Shown: piece after piece, positions 1-10,465 of the stretch
Position numbering within the stretch: the stretch's first letter is position 1
Layout of the letters: the number at the start of each line of letters is the position of its first letter
Assembly: GCF_900105205.1 (NCBI RefSeq)
Contig: NZ_FNSQ01000005.1
Coordinates: 3,286,001-3,350,000, forward strand
Source of the DNA: Microbacterium hydrocarbonoxydans
GTDB lineage: Bacteria > Actinomycetota > Actinomycetes > Actinomycetales > Microbacteriaceae
Direction of reading: 5' to 3'
Length of the DNA stretch: 64,000 nucleotides
Translations under genes and position numbers: made by a program
Notes under the pieces: generated by a model
Seen by the model: the letters and a program-made list of their open reading frames with translations, nothing else
Database searches by the model: none
What the model was told of the DNA's origin: nothing

Positions 1-1079
1 GAGGTGATGCCCTGTTGGATGGCGGCGATCGTGGTGGCGGAGAGCACCGCCGTGTTCGCCGGCATCGAGTTGAGGTCGGCGCCCGCTCCGGTCTCGACCA
101 GGATCTGGGCGAGGTCGACCGTGATGGTGCCGTCGCTCAGGTCGACGAGAACCGAGCCCGTGGTGTTCTCGAGCGGCTCGAGCAGTACCTCGTCGGCGAC
201 GGTCTGGCCGACCGTGTCGAGGCCGGCGATGCCCACCGTGCCGCCGGTCGCCTCGAAGGCCGCGACGAGCGGAACGTCAGGGATCGCGTTGATCGTGTTG
301 ACGAGAGTGGTGACGAGACCGGTGAGCGCACCGCCGGGACCGGCGAGGTCGCTGACCGGGGTGACCGTGCCCTGGATCGTCGAGGCGAGTGTCGTCGACA
401 GGCCCGCGACCAGGTTGCTGTGCAGGTCGAGACCGAGGTCAGCGATGCGGTACTCGGACGACACGGTGTCCGTGGTCGAGTCGGCACGAGAGGCGAGCGC
501 GCCGATGCTCACGGAGGCCTCATCGAGGACTGCGTCGGTGAGGCCGGCGACAGTGAGCTGGTCGAAGAGGTCCGTGAGCTCGAGGGTGCCGGGGTTCACG
601 CTGCCGTCGATCGCGCCGGCGTCGATGGCGCCACCGGAGGTGATCGTGCCGGAGGACGCGATCGACTGCGTCTGAGTGGGCGAGGAGCTGAAGCTCTGCG
701 CGGCTCCCAGGTCACCGAGCTGCAGCAGACCCGGCGTGGTGCCGTCGGTCAGCAGTGCGATGTTCAGGGTTCCCACGTCGATGTTGAGCGCCTCGAGCAG
801 GTCGAGATCGAGGCCGCCGAGCTCCGGGCCGGCTGCCGCGGGATTGCTGGTCAGCGTGTGACCGAGCGCCGCGATGTCGAGCCCGCCGAGCAGATCGGCC
901 GGCAGTTGGACGATCTGCCCCTGCGCGACCGACGGATCGGTCGGCTCTGCGGCCTCGAGCGCATTCGCCGCCGTCGGCACCAGTGCACTGGCGAGGATGA
1001 CCGCTGCGGCAGTGCCGCCCGCGAGCCCTCCTCCGATGACTCGGCGTCGCCGCAGAGTCTTCCCCCTCAGAAATTCCAT
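1..1079 (-). CDS. Choice-of-anchor G-like secreted surface protein (3' end cut off)
   Basis: The frame runs open from an ATG at 1079 off the left edge, giving 359 codons with no stop. The start is preceded by GGGAG at a normal distance. The N-terminus has a basic stretch (LRRRR), a hydrophobic segment and an AxA-type signal peptidase site (PTAANA) near residue 39. The mature part is rich in Ala, Gly, Leu, Thr and Asp and poor in Cys and Lys, with recurring short strands such as GTLNIALL and GTITVDLAQ, as in exported beta-rich cell-wall proteins of actinobacteria. The best family match I know is 'choice-of-anchor G', whose sorting signal at the C-terminus would lie outside the window. The secreted nature is secure. 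The family name is from recollection of sequence style and less sure. The function is unknown. Confidence 0.6.
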   Translation of the reverse strand, partial: MEFLRGKTLRRRRVIGGGLAGGTAAAVILASALVPTAANALEAAEPTDPSVAQGQIVQLPADLLGGLDIAALGHTLTSNPAAAGPELGGLDLDLLEALNIDVGTLNIALLTDGTTPGLLQLGDLGAAQSFSSSPTQTQSIASSGTITSGGAIDAGAIDGSVNPGTLELTDLFDQLTVAGLTDAVLDEASVSIGALASRADSTTDTVSSEYRIADLGLDLHSNLVAGLSTTLASTIQGTVTPVSDLAGPGGALTGLVTTLVNTINAIPDVPLVAAFEATGGTVGIAGLDTVGQTVADEVLLEPLENTTGSVLVDLSDGTITVDLAQILVETGAGADLNSMPANTAVLSATTIAAIQQGIT

Positions 1080-1163
1080 TCGCCTCTCCCGTGATGCAGA
1101 TGTTCCGCGTCACAAGGCCCTCCCCAGGCGTCGACACGAGTCGACCGAGCGCATGTCCAGACA

Positions 1164-1192
1164 GTATTACGGGGCGCGCAGGTTAAGTCCAA
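1164..1192 (-). promoter_or_regulatory. Sigma70-type promoter for the anchor G-like gene
   Basis: Read on the minus strand there is TTGGAC (1192-1187), a 17-bp spacer, then TAATAC (1169-1164). The predicted start of transcription near 1157 leaves a leader of about 78 bases before the ATG at 1079. The rest of the 1080-1388 gap holds only the terminator at 1322-1358. Confidence 0.6.
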
Positions 1193-1321
1193 CAATCGTC
1201 CAGAGAACACTCAGAATCCGTCACACGATGAGACAAATCGACCCCACGATCGAGGACCTGCCGACAGGTGGTCCACCGATGACCGCATCAGCCGGACGAA
1301 AGCATGCGCCCTCGGCACGCA

Positions 1322-1358
1322 GAACCGCCCCGCAGGAGCGAATCCTGCGGGGCGGTTC
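1322..1358 (-). terminator. Rho-independent terminator of the GH3/MFS operon
   Basis: A perfect 16-bp inverted repeat (1322-1337 and 1343-1358) with a 5-base loop GCGAA lies about 30 bases after the stop of the GH3 gene. There is no clear T-run, as is common in high-GC actinobacteria. Confidence 0.8.
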
Positions 1359-1388
1359 GAGGTGAGGGATCGACGCTGCCGAAGACGG

Positions 1389-3142
1389 CTACAGCGAGAG
1401 CCCGTGGCCGAAGCGGAAGAGTGGGTCCTCGGTGTCGAACGGCACATCGGGGCGGGAGTCCACGACGGCTCGCATCGACCTCGGGAGGTCGAACGGGAGC
1501 CGCCCCTCGGCGCTGACGACGCCACTCAGCACATCGAGCAGCGCCGCTCCGGACACTCCCCAGTTCACCGTGACCGCCGAGGCGAGGTCCGTGATCGGCT
1601 GCAGGATCGGCGGGCGGTCGGCCAGCACGTCCACCACCGTGGGCACCACCGCTGCGAGCTCGCGGACGTGATCGACGACCTCGTCCGCGAAGTCGAGCGA
1701 TCCCGCGTGGAAGAAGTTCTCGAAGGTGGTGTCGCGCTGCTCGAACGGCGCCTGGATGCGGATGACGGCTAGATCCGCGTCGCGAGGATCCTCCACGACC
1801 TCGCCGTACGACGTCGCGACCGCGGGGTCGATGCCCTCGACGTAGAGCTTGAGGCCGACCGTGAACGGCAGGGCGCCCGTGTTCGTGAGCACCGTGATGG
1901 AGGCGCGCTGCGCCGCCTCCCCCGCTGCGCGGAAGTCGGCTCGCCCGACGATCTCGTCGGCGGCGTCCTCGTCGACGAACGGATCCTCGAAGAGGCCGAG
2001 CTCGAACTTCTCCCGAAGGATGCGCCGCGCCGAGACGTCGAGGCGGTGCTCGGAGATCGAGCCGTCCGCGACGAGTTCGACCAGCAGCTCGGGGCAGTCC
2101 TCACCCCCGAACTGGTCGGCGCCGGCGTCGAGCACCTTGATCATCCGCTCCCGGGGCGTGAGGTGCTCGACCCCCCAGGCGCGGGCGGGGAACGGCTGCC
2201 CGAAGATCTCGGCGTCGTTGATCAGCCCCCAGTCGGTGCAGACCAGGCCGTCGAAGCCGAATCGCTCTCGGAGGAGCCCGGTGATGACCGACCTGTTGAA
2301 GCCGAAGCCGACCTCCTCGTACTCGGTGCCGACGGGCATGCCGTAGTACGGCATCATCTGGCGGGTGCCCGCGGCCAGAGCATCCTGGAACGGCTTCAGG
2401 TGCAGCTCGAAGGCGCCGCCCGGGTAGACCTGCTCCCGGCCGTACGAGAAGTGCGGATCCTCGCCGTCCTTCTGCGGACCTCCGCCGGGGAAGTGCTTCG
2501 TCATTGTCGAGACCGAGCCCTGGCCGAAGGAGGCTCCCTGGAAGCCGCGGATGTATGCCGCTCCGAGAATACCCGCCAGTTCGGCATCCTCCCCGAAGGT
2601 GGCCGTCTGCCGGGCCCAGCGCGGTTCGGTGGCGAGATCGACCTGCGGATGCAGGGCGACACGGAGCCCCACCGCGGTGTATTCCTGTCGAGCTATATCA
2701 GCGAACCGCTCGACGAGTTCGGGGTCGCGAGTGGCCGCAAGGCCCAGCGTCTCGGGCCACTGCGAGAACGGGCCGGCGAGGATCGACGCCCCCGGGTTCT
2801 CGCTGAACGAGTGCCGAGGATCGGTCGACAGGGTCACCGGGATCCCGAGACGCGTGGAGGCCGCGAGACGCTGCAGTTCGTTCTGCCAGGCCGCGATCTC
2901 ACGTCCCGTCGGCGCTGCCCCAGCAGGTTGAAGTGCGTCATCTGCTTGACGTCGATGAACTCTCGGGCACTCGGGGTACCGAAGATCGGGTTGGCCTCAT
3001 CGAGGTCGCCGATCGCGATCATGGTGTGGAAGAAGAGCCCGGCCTTCTCCTCGACGGTCATCTCGTCGAGGAGAAGCTGGACGCGGTCGTCCACCGGAAG
3101 GCTCGCGTCGAGCCAGGGGCGTGCTGTCGTCACGTCGGTCAT
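1389..3142 (-). pseudogene. Glycoside hydrolase family 3 (beta-glucosidase-like), one-base frameshift
   Basis: Family 3 glycosidases remove terminal sugars from beta-glucosides or related oligosaccharides. The N-terminus (MTDVTTARPWLDASLPVDDR, ATG at 3142) reads into a frame that breaks at a run of four C on the plus strand (2918-2921). The other part continues from the same run as AAPTGREIAAWQNELQ and on to VTLSTDPRHSFSEN. The family features KHFPGGG and GFDGLVCTDWG, which carries the catalytic Asp, are in the second part, followed by the C-terminal sandwich domain. Restoring one base gives about 584 residues, a reasonable length. It starts two bases after the MFS stop codon, so both are in one operon, with the transporter importing and the enzyme cleaving a sugar. 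The lost base may be an assembly error, since two other genes here break the same way. Confidence 0.75.
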
Positions 3143-3144
3143 GG

Positions 3145-4443
3145 TCACTTGACTCCCTTGATGCGGTAGACGAGCACGGCGCCGGCGAGCGCCACGAGTG
3201 CGCCGAAGAGGTACCAGGTGGTGTATCCGCCGAGCGGTGTGGCCGCCCCCAGCGCGATGATGCCCGGTGCGATCGCGGGGGCGATCGACTGCGGCAGGGC
3301 GTTGGCGATGTTCAGCACGCCGAGGTCCTTCGCCACATCGTCCGGGTTCGGCAGCACCTCGGTCGCGAGCGCCAGGTCGACCGAGAGGAAGGAGCCTGCG
3401 CCGAGTCCGATGATCGCCTGCGCGACGATCACGATCGGGATGCTGGGCGCCACCGCGAGGATCACCAGGCCGACGACCATGATGAGGCCGGCGATCGCGA
3501 CGAACGGCCGACGCTTGCCGATCCGGTCGGAGAGGAAGCCGCCGAGCGGTGCGGAGATCGCCATCGCCGCCATCGAGGCGAGGTTCGCGACGAGGATCGT
3601 ACCGACAGCGCCCTGCTCGTCGAGCTCGAACCGGGTCACGAGATACAGCGGCAGGAAGGTCGCGATCCCGGCGTAGCCGAACATCACGAAGAACTTCGTC
3701 AGCCACGTCCAGCCGAAGTCGGGGTGCTTGCGGGGGTTGAAGACGAAGGATCCGAAGAAGGTGCCCACAGTGAAGCGGGTCGCGGGCTTCTCGGTGAGGC
3801 GCCGGTCCTTGAGCGTCAGCACGAAGACGATCACGAGGATCAGCGCGATGACGCCCGGCACCACGAAGCGCTCGAAGTCGCCCGGCAGGAAGTTGACGAT
3901 GAAGCTGCCGGCGAGGATGCCGATCGGAGTCGTGATGCCGACGACGCCGGACACCTTGCCGCGGCTGGTCACCGGCACCTGGTCGGGCAGCGTCGCGTTG
4001 GCGGCGGCGAGCACCGCGTTCATGGCGGCCTGCACGAGGCACCAGGCCAGCAGCACGACGAGCACGGAGGTCGCGGCACCGATGATCACGAAGCCGCCGA
4101 GGCCGACGATGGCCCCGCCGAGGATCCACGGGCGACGCATGCCCCATCGCGAGGTCGTGCGGTCGGAGAGGCGCCCGACGAGCGGGTTGGCGACGAGCGC
4201 GAATGCCGCTCCGACCCCCATCACGAGCCCGAGGCTGGCCTCGGTGTTGGTGGGGTCGAGGCGCTGGATCTTGAACGCCATCGACACCATCACCGGGGTG
4301 AGCAGCGCGAGGTACACGCCGAAGTTCACGGCGGCGAGGCCGGGCGTGTAGCCGCGCGGCGTCTTGAACGGGGTGGTGCCGGGCGCTTTGAAGCCGGTGG
4401 TACCGACGGCAGCCGCAGCGGCGGCCGATGACAGCTCTGTCAC
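3145..4443 (-). CDS. MFS transporter, probably for a sugar or glycoside
   Basis: A 432-residue membrane protein with about 12 hydrophobic segments. The GTG at 4443 is chosen because AAAGGA lies at the right distance and the product then begins VTELSSAAAAAA, just before the first helix. The loop between helices 2 and 3 carries an MFS-type motif (GRLSDRTTSRWGMRRP), repeated in the second half (GGFLSDRIGKRRP). This arrangement resembles the sugar-cation symporter-like MFS members often paired with glycosidases. It lies immediately upstream of the GH3 gene and divergent from the double TetR regulator. Substrate not determined; a plant or fungal glycoside is a guess from context. Confidence 0.8.
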   Translation of the reverse strand: MTELSSAAAAAAVGTTGFKAPGTTPFKTPRGYTPGLAAVNFGVYLALLTPVMVSMAFKIQRLDPTNTEASLGLVMGVGAAFALVANPLVGRLSDRTTSRWGMRRPWILGGAIVGLGGFVIIGAATSVLVVLLAWCLVQAAMNAVLAAANATLPDQVPVTSRGKVSGVVGITTPIGILAGSFIVNFLPGDFERFVVPGVIALILVIVFVLTLKDRRLTEKPATRFTVGTFFGSFVFNPRKHPDFGWTWLTKFFVMFGYAGIATFLPLYLVTRFELDEQGAVGTILVANLASMAAMAISAPLGGFLSDRIGKRRPFVAIAGLIMVVGLVILAVAPSIPIVIVAQAIIGLGAGSFLSVDLALATEVLPNPDDVAKDLGVLNIANALPQSIAPAIAPGIIALGAATPLGGYTTWYLFGALVALAGAVLVYRIKGVK

Positions 4444-4512
4444 GGGGGATCCTTTCGGGCAAGGTTCGCCGGGTCCTCTGCGACCGGGCGTGAGGATGAC
4501 AATACCGGAATA

Positions 4513-4549
4513 TCGACCGTTTGGTAAGTGAATGTCGACCGAGCGGTAA
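4513..4549. promoter_or_regulatory. Paired TetR-type operators between MFS and the TetR-TetR gene
   Basis: Two 15-bp copies, TCGACCGTTTGGTAA (4513-4527) and TCGACCGAGCGGTAA (4535-4549), match at 12 of 15 positions and start exactly 22 bp apart, about two helix turns. Each holds a small dyad (ACC..GGT and ACCG..CGGT). They fill the short space between the divergent genes, so the adjacent regulator probably controls both directions. Confidence 0.6.
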
Positions 4550-4580
4550 TGAGAGAGAATGAGAGGGGAAGGGGGCAGCG

Positions 4581-5858
4581 ATGACGACGGTGACCACGGC
4601 GGGCTCACGCCGGACCCGCGCTGCGGCGACGAGGCAGCGGATCATCGATGCCGCCCGCGCCCTGTTCGTCTCCGATGGCTATCGTGCGACGTCTCTCCGC
4701 GACATCGCGACGGCCGCATCGGTCAGCCACCCCGGGCTCCTCGGGCACTTCGCCTCGAAGGACGAACTGCTCGCCGAGGTCGTCGCCGGCTTCGAGGCCG
4801 AGAACGAGCGGGCCTTCGACCTGATCGCCGCCGCATCCGGTTCGGGTGAGCTGATCTTCGCCGACGTCGCCAGACGCAACGCCCGCACCCCGGGCTACCT
4901 CGAGCTGTTCGCCGCGTTGACAGGGGAGGCGTCCGCACCCGGGCATCCCGCGCACGAGCGGATGCGGGAGCGCTATGCCCGATTGCGGCAGCTCAGCTCC
5001 GAAGTGCTGGAGGACGCGGCGCTGCACGGCACCGTCGACGCCGACCGCGATGTCGCCGACGAGACCACCCGTCACATGGCGGGCTGGGACGGCCTGCAGC
5101 TGATCTCGCAGTATCTGCCGGATCGCGTCGACGTCGTCCAGATGCTCGAAGAGCGCGAGGCGCTCTGGGCGCTGCCCTACGGCTGGCGGGACGCGGACGA
5201 GCCCGCCCCGGCGGCCGCCGCCGCCGGACCCCTGCCTCCACTGTTCGGCGGCGACCAGGACGCCGACCGGGAGACGGGGTACGAGGCGGGGCGTCGACGA
5301 CGCACGCAGATCCTCGCGGATGCGACCCGGCTCTTCTCGAAGGACGGGTACGGGGACACCAGCCTGCGAGACATCGCGGAGGCCGTCGGCGTCTCCAAAT
5401 CCACGCTGCTGCACCACTACCCGTCGAAGGAGCTGCTGCTGAGCGCGGTCCTGTCCGAGCGCGACCGGGCGATCAGGGCACGCACCGAGGTCGTGCTGGC
5501 CGAGCGGGCCGGCGACGCGCTGCGCGGCATCCCCGATGGCGCCAGAGTGAGCGCGCTCGACGAGCCGGGACTGATCGAGGTGTACGCCGTGCTGTCGTGC
5601 GAGGCGGTGCCCGCTGCGCATCCGGCGCACGAATACTTCGCGACGCGGTTCGCCGAGGCGGTCGACTACTTCACCGAGCTCTTCCGTCTCGCACAGAGCG
5701 ACGGCGACCTGCCCGCGCACCGAGACCCGGAGCACGAGGCGATCTGGCTGGTCGCGCTCTGGGACGGTCTGCAGTACCAGTGGCTGTACGACCGGGAGGC
5801 GGTCGACGTCGCGGCACTCCTGCGCGCCCATCTGGACGACGTGCTCCCCCGGCGTTGA
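4581..5858 (+). CDS. Fused double TetR-family regulator (TetR-TetR)
   Basis: This 425-residue protein is twice the usual TetR length and consists of two complete TetR units. The first helix-turn-helix is at about residues 17-70 (TSLRDIATAASVSHPGLLGH) and the second at about 238-290 (TSLRDIAEAVGVSKSTLLHH). The ligand domains are also related: each has a 'HPAHE' segment and a late WDGLQ motif. An Ala/Pro-rich linker joins the units near residue 215. It is divergent from the MFS/GH3 operon and very likely represses it, with a sugar or glycoside as possible inducer (inference). A single chain with two DNA-binding heads may act as a pseudodimer on the two upstream operators. Confidence 0.85.
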   Translation: MTTVTTAGSRRTRAAATRQRIIDAARALFVSDGYRATSLRDIATAASVSHPGLLGHFASKDELLAEVVAGFEAENERAFDLIAAASGSGELIFADVARRNARTPGYLELFAALTGEASAPGHPAHERMRERYARLRQLSSEVLEDAALHGTVDADRDVADETTRHMAGWDGLQLISQYLPDRVDVVQMLEEREALWALPYGWRDADEPAPAAAAAGPLPPLFGGDQDADRETGYEAGRRRRTQILADATRLFSKDGYGDTSLRDIAEAVGVSKSTLLHHYPSKELLLSAVLSERDRAIRARTEVVLAERAGDALRGIPDGARVSALDEPGLIEVYAVLSCEAVPAAHPAHEYFATRFAEAVDYFTELFRLAQSDGDLPAHRDPEHEAIWLVALWDGLQYQWLYDREAVDVAALLRAHLDDVLPRR

Positions 5859-5900
5859 ACCCGGCGGCGCCGACCGTGCGGAGCGCCGCGGAGCTGCTGC

Positions 5901-8018
<2,118 letters not shown>

Positions 8019-8071
8019 CCCTCCAGCGTAACGACCCCCGCCGACGTCGGCTGCTTCGCGTCTCAACCGTG

Positions 8072-8311
8072 TCAGGGCAGCAGATCCAACATCGACGATC
8101 GTGCTCGCATTGCGTGGATGATCAACTCCGCGCCACTGTCGAATGTGAGCACGACAGTCTCGAGCAATCGCCCTCGGGTGTCGAATCCGAGACGCAGCTG
8201 ACGCGCAGGGCTGTTCTCATCGAGGTCCTCGACCCACAGTGGCCAGCCTGCGGCTTGCACGGCGTCCTGGTCGGAGACGCCGTGTCTCCTGGCTCACTCG
8301 TGGACCTTCAC
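8072..8311 (-). pseudogene. Toxin of a type II toxin-antitoxin pair, broken by a TGA at codon 6
   Basis: A GTG at 8311 overlaps the antitoxin stop (GTGA), the usual coupling in such operons. The frame reads VKVHE, then TGA (8296-8294), then ARRHGVSDQDAVQAAGWPLW and continues to a normal end (IIHAMRARSSMLDLLP). Relatives I recall begin M-K/R-V-x-E-S-A-x-x-H-G, so Ser (TCA) is expected where TGA stands: a single C-to-G change. The only in-frame start after the stop is GTG at 8260, which would lose the conserved RHGV segment. The protein resembles small toxin-like proteins paired with ribbon-helix-helix antitoxins in actinobacteria. I cannot name the family firmly. Confidence 0.65.
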
Positions 8312-8571
8312 GCCGCGACGGATGCGAGCGCTTCGCGGATGATGTCCGAGCGCGACTTTCCCTCACGCTCGGCGCGCGCGTCGATGAACGCGAGCTCCTC
8401 TGCCGTGAGACGCAACGCGACCACCTGCGAGGGTTCAGCTCCTCGTCCCGGACGTCCGCGTCCTCTCTTCTTGAGCGCCGGCACGTCGTATCCGACCTCC
8501 GCCTCCGCAGCCCACTGCGCGATCTGCTCCTCTGAGACCGGCACACCGCCGATCGACTCTCGCTCACTCAT
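8308..8571 (-). CDS. Ribbon-helix-helix antitoxin
   Basis: An 87-residue protein with a C-terminal CopG/Arc-like fold: VVALRLTAEELAFIDARAER (beta strand and helix) then GKSRSDIIREAL (second helix). The N-terminal half (GRGRPGRGAEPSQ) is basic and flexible. Such antitoxins bind the operator as dimers and neutralise the toxin encoded next to them. Its stop overlaps the GTG of the toxin gene by four bases. As the toxin is interrupted, this gene may now be an orphan antitoxin or plain regulator. Confidence 0.75.
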   Translation of the reverse strand: MSERESIGGVPVSEEQIAQWAAEAEVGYDVPALKKRGRGRPGRGAEPSQVVALRLTAEELAFIDARAEREGKSRSDIIREALASVAA

Positions 8572-8651
8572 ATGAATAATGTAATACGGAAATCAGGACC
8601 GCGGAAGGCCTGACGGGCGTAGGTTGGTGGCAGACGCCCGAAGGAGCCCCG

Positions 8652-8969
8652 ATGACCGACATCACCGTCACCCGCGACGACGCCGCCTCCCGCTACGAGA
8701 TCCGCTCAGGCGAGACGCTCGCGGGCTTCGCCGAGTTCGACCTGCGCCCCGGCGCCATCCGCTTCGTGCACACCGAGATCGATCCCGCGTTCCAGGGCCA
8801 GGGACTCGCTGGCATCCTGGCCGAACGAGCGCTCACCGATGCCACGGCATCCGGCGAGGCGATCGTGCCGCTGTGCCCGTACATCGCCAAGTACCTCACC
8901 ACGCATGAGATCCCCGGCGCGGAGATCCGCTGGCCCCAGCGTCCTGGCACGGCACCCGCGGAAGCGTGA
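8652..8969 (+). CDS. Small GNAT-like N-acetyltransferase (YidJ/Gtt1 type)
   Basis: A 105-residue protein with an AGGAGCC ribosome site 6-7 bases upstream. It matches the short acetyltransferase-like family (single N-acetyltransferase domain): FVHTEIDPAFQGQGLAGIL contains the acetyl-CoA pyrophosphate loop (Q-G-Q-G-L-A) and IVPLCPYIAKYLTTH is the typical late segment. The substrate is unknown in the family. It stands alone between the toxin-antitoxin pair, which is divergent from it, and a convergent lipoprotein gene. Confidence 0.85.
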   Translation: MTDITVTRDDAASRYEIRSGETLAGFAEFDLRPGAIRFVHTEIDPAFQGQGLAGILAERALTDATASGEAIVPLCPYIAKYLTTHEIPGAEIRWPQRPGTAPAEA

Positions 8970-8999
8970 TCCCGCGCGGTCTGAAGCTGCCCCGCCGGC

Positions 9000-9380
9000 C
9001 TACTGCAGGCAGGTGCCGGTGTAGTACTCGAACAGCGCCTCGCCCGACGCCTTGACGTCGTCGTCGTAGGCGGTCATGAGGGCTGTCGGGTCGTCGCCGA
9101 TCGCGTCGACGGCGACCTCCAGATAACCCTCCCAGGCCTTCAGGTCGTCGGCGAGCTCAGGCGTCGGCGGCTCGAGCTCCTCGACGAGTGCGAGGCGGGC
9201 CTGGACGTCGCCCTCCGTGTTCATCCCCGCGATCAGCGGCGAGAAGGCGGTCGCCGCGGTCTGCGTGTCGTCGAAGAGCGGGCCGCAGAAGTCCGCATCG
9301 CCGCCGGAGGTGCATCCGGACAGCATGGCGGCCGATGCACCGAGGGCGAGCAGGATAATGGGAGTGCGTCGCGCGATCAT
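9000..9380 (-). CDS. Predicted lipoprotein of unknown function
   Basis: 126 residues. The N-terminus (MIARRTPIILLALGASAAML) is a lipoprotein signal with lipobox LSGC, so the mature protein begins at Cys-23 and is anchored in the membrane outside the cell. The rest is acidic and helical with a second Cys near residue 32 and one near the C-terminus (YYTGTC), possibly a disulfide. No family recognised. Confidence 0.75.
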   Translation of the reverse strand: MIARRTPIILLALGASAAMLSGCTSGGDADFCGPLFDDTQTAATAFSPLIAGMNTEGDVQARLALVEELEPPTPELADDLKAWEGYLEVAVDAIGDDPTALMTAYDDDVKASGEALFEYYTGTCLQ

Positions 9381-9444
9381 CCGCCGAGCCTACGAGTCCG
9401 CTCGACAGCCGGGGTGCCGACGCACCTGAGCGAGGGAGAATCGG

Positions 9445-10410
9445 ATGACGGAGATCGCGAGCACGTCGGACGTCGCAGGCGGCGACGCAGCGCGGATCGG
9501 CGAGCGCCGCATCATCCTCGAGCCGCGTGAGGTGCCCCTCGGCGGCGTGCGAGGCATGAGCGTGCTGCGCGTGCTGCCGCACCGCAACCTCCCCACGATC
9601 GGCGCCTGGTGCTTCCTCGATCGCTTCGGCCCCGCTGACACGCGCATGCGTGTCGAACCGCATCCGCACATCGGGCTGCAGACGGTGACCTGGCCGCTGA
9701 TCGGCGAGATCCGCCACCGCGACTCGCTCGGCAGCGACGCCGACCTGCGCCGTGGCCAGCTCAACCTGATGACGGCGGGCAACGGCATCTCGCATTCGGA
9801 GTACTCGATCGGCGACGGGCCCGTGCCCCTCGACGCCCTGCAGTTCTGGGTGGTGCTGCCCGAGGGGGCGAGGCACGGAGACGGGGGCTTCGAACGCCAC
9901 ACGGACCTGCCCGCCGTGGCCCTCCGCTCCGAGCAGGGATCGGATGCCACGGCCACCGTCGTGCTCGGCGAGTTCGCCGGCGTGACCTCGCCCGCGACCG
10001 TGCATACGCCCATCGTCGGTGCCGAGATCACGGTTCCCCCCGGTGCCCGCATACGGCTGCCGCTGCGCGCGGACTGGGAGCACGCGCTGATGCTCGTCGA
10101 GGGCGACGCGGTCGTGTCGACGCACGAGCTCGCCCGCAACGACATGCTCTACCTCGGGGACTCACGGTCGGACGTCGAGGTGTCGAGCGCGGAGGGCGCC
10201 CTCCTCTTCCTCGTCGGCGGCGAGCCCTTCGAGGACGAGATCGTGATGTGGTGGAACTTCGCCGGACGCACTCATGAGGAGATCGTCGAGGCGCGCACCG
10301 ACTGGGAGGCCGCCTCCGACCGCTTCGGCGTCGTCGAGGGCCACGACGTGCGCATCCCCGCACCACCCCTGCCCGACGTGAGGCTGATGCCGCGGGGCCG
10401 CAGGATCTGA
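9445..10410 (+). CDS. Pirin family protein
   Basis: A 321-residue bicupin. The N-terminal cupin carries the pirin signature: HPHIGLQTVTWPL, GNGISHSEYS and the preceding FDRFGP-like segment (CFLDRFGPAD). His and Glu of these motifs usually bind Fe(II) or another metal. Pirins are cytoplasmic; some act as quercetin 2,3-dioxygenase or as redox sensors, and the role here cannot be told. ATG at 9445 follows GAGGGAGAA. The gene ends just before a two-way terminator shared with the convergent subtilase. Confidence 0.9.
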   Translation: MTEIASTSDVAGGDAARIGERRIILEPREVPLGGVRGMSVLRVLPHRNLPTIGAWCFLDRFGPADTRMRVEPHPHIGLQTVTWPLIGEIRHRDSLGSDADLRRGQLNLMTAGNGISHSEYSIGDGPVPLDALQFWVVLPEGARHGDGGFERHTDLPAVALRSEQGSDATATVVLGEFAGVTSPATVHTPIVGAEITVPPGARIRLPLRADWEHALMLVEGDAVVSTHELARNDMLYLGDSRSDVEVSSAEGALLFLVGGEPFEDEIVMWWNFAGRTHEEIVEARTDWEAASDRFGVVEGHDVRIPAPPLPDVRLMPRGRRI

Positions 10411-10417
10411 CCGCACG

Positions 10418-10457
10418 CAGCGGCGCCCCGCGCTCCGAAGAGCACGGGGCGCCGCTG
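10418..10457. terminator. Bidirectional terminator between pirin and subtilase genes
   Basis: A 17-bp inverted repeat with one mismatch (10418-10434 and 10441-10457) and a 6-base loop, placed between the converging stops at 10410 and 10466. Confidence 0.8.
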
Positions 10458-10465
10458 ATCGGATG

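Noticed and set aside
1..1094. Two long plus-strand open frames at the left edge
   Set aside because: The minus-strand frame has a signal peptide, ribosome site and promoter; the plus-strand frames are Arg- and Ser-rich shadows.
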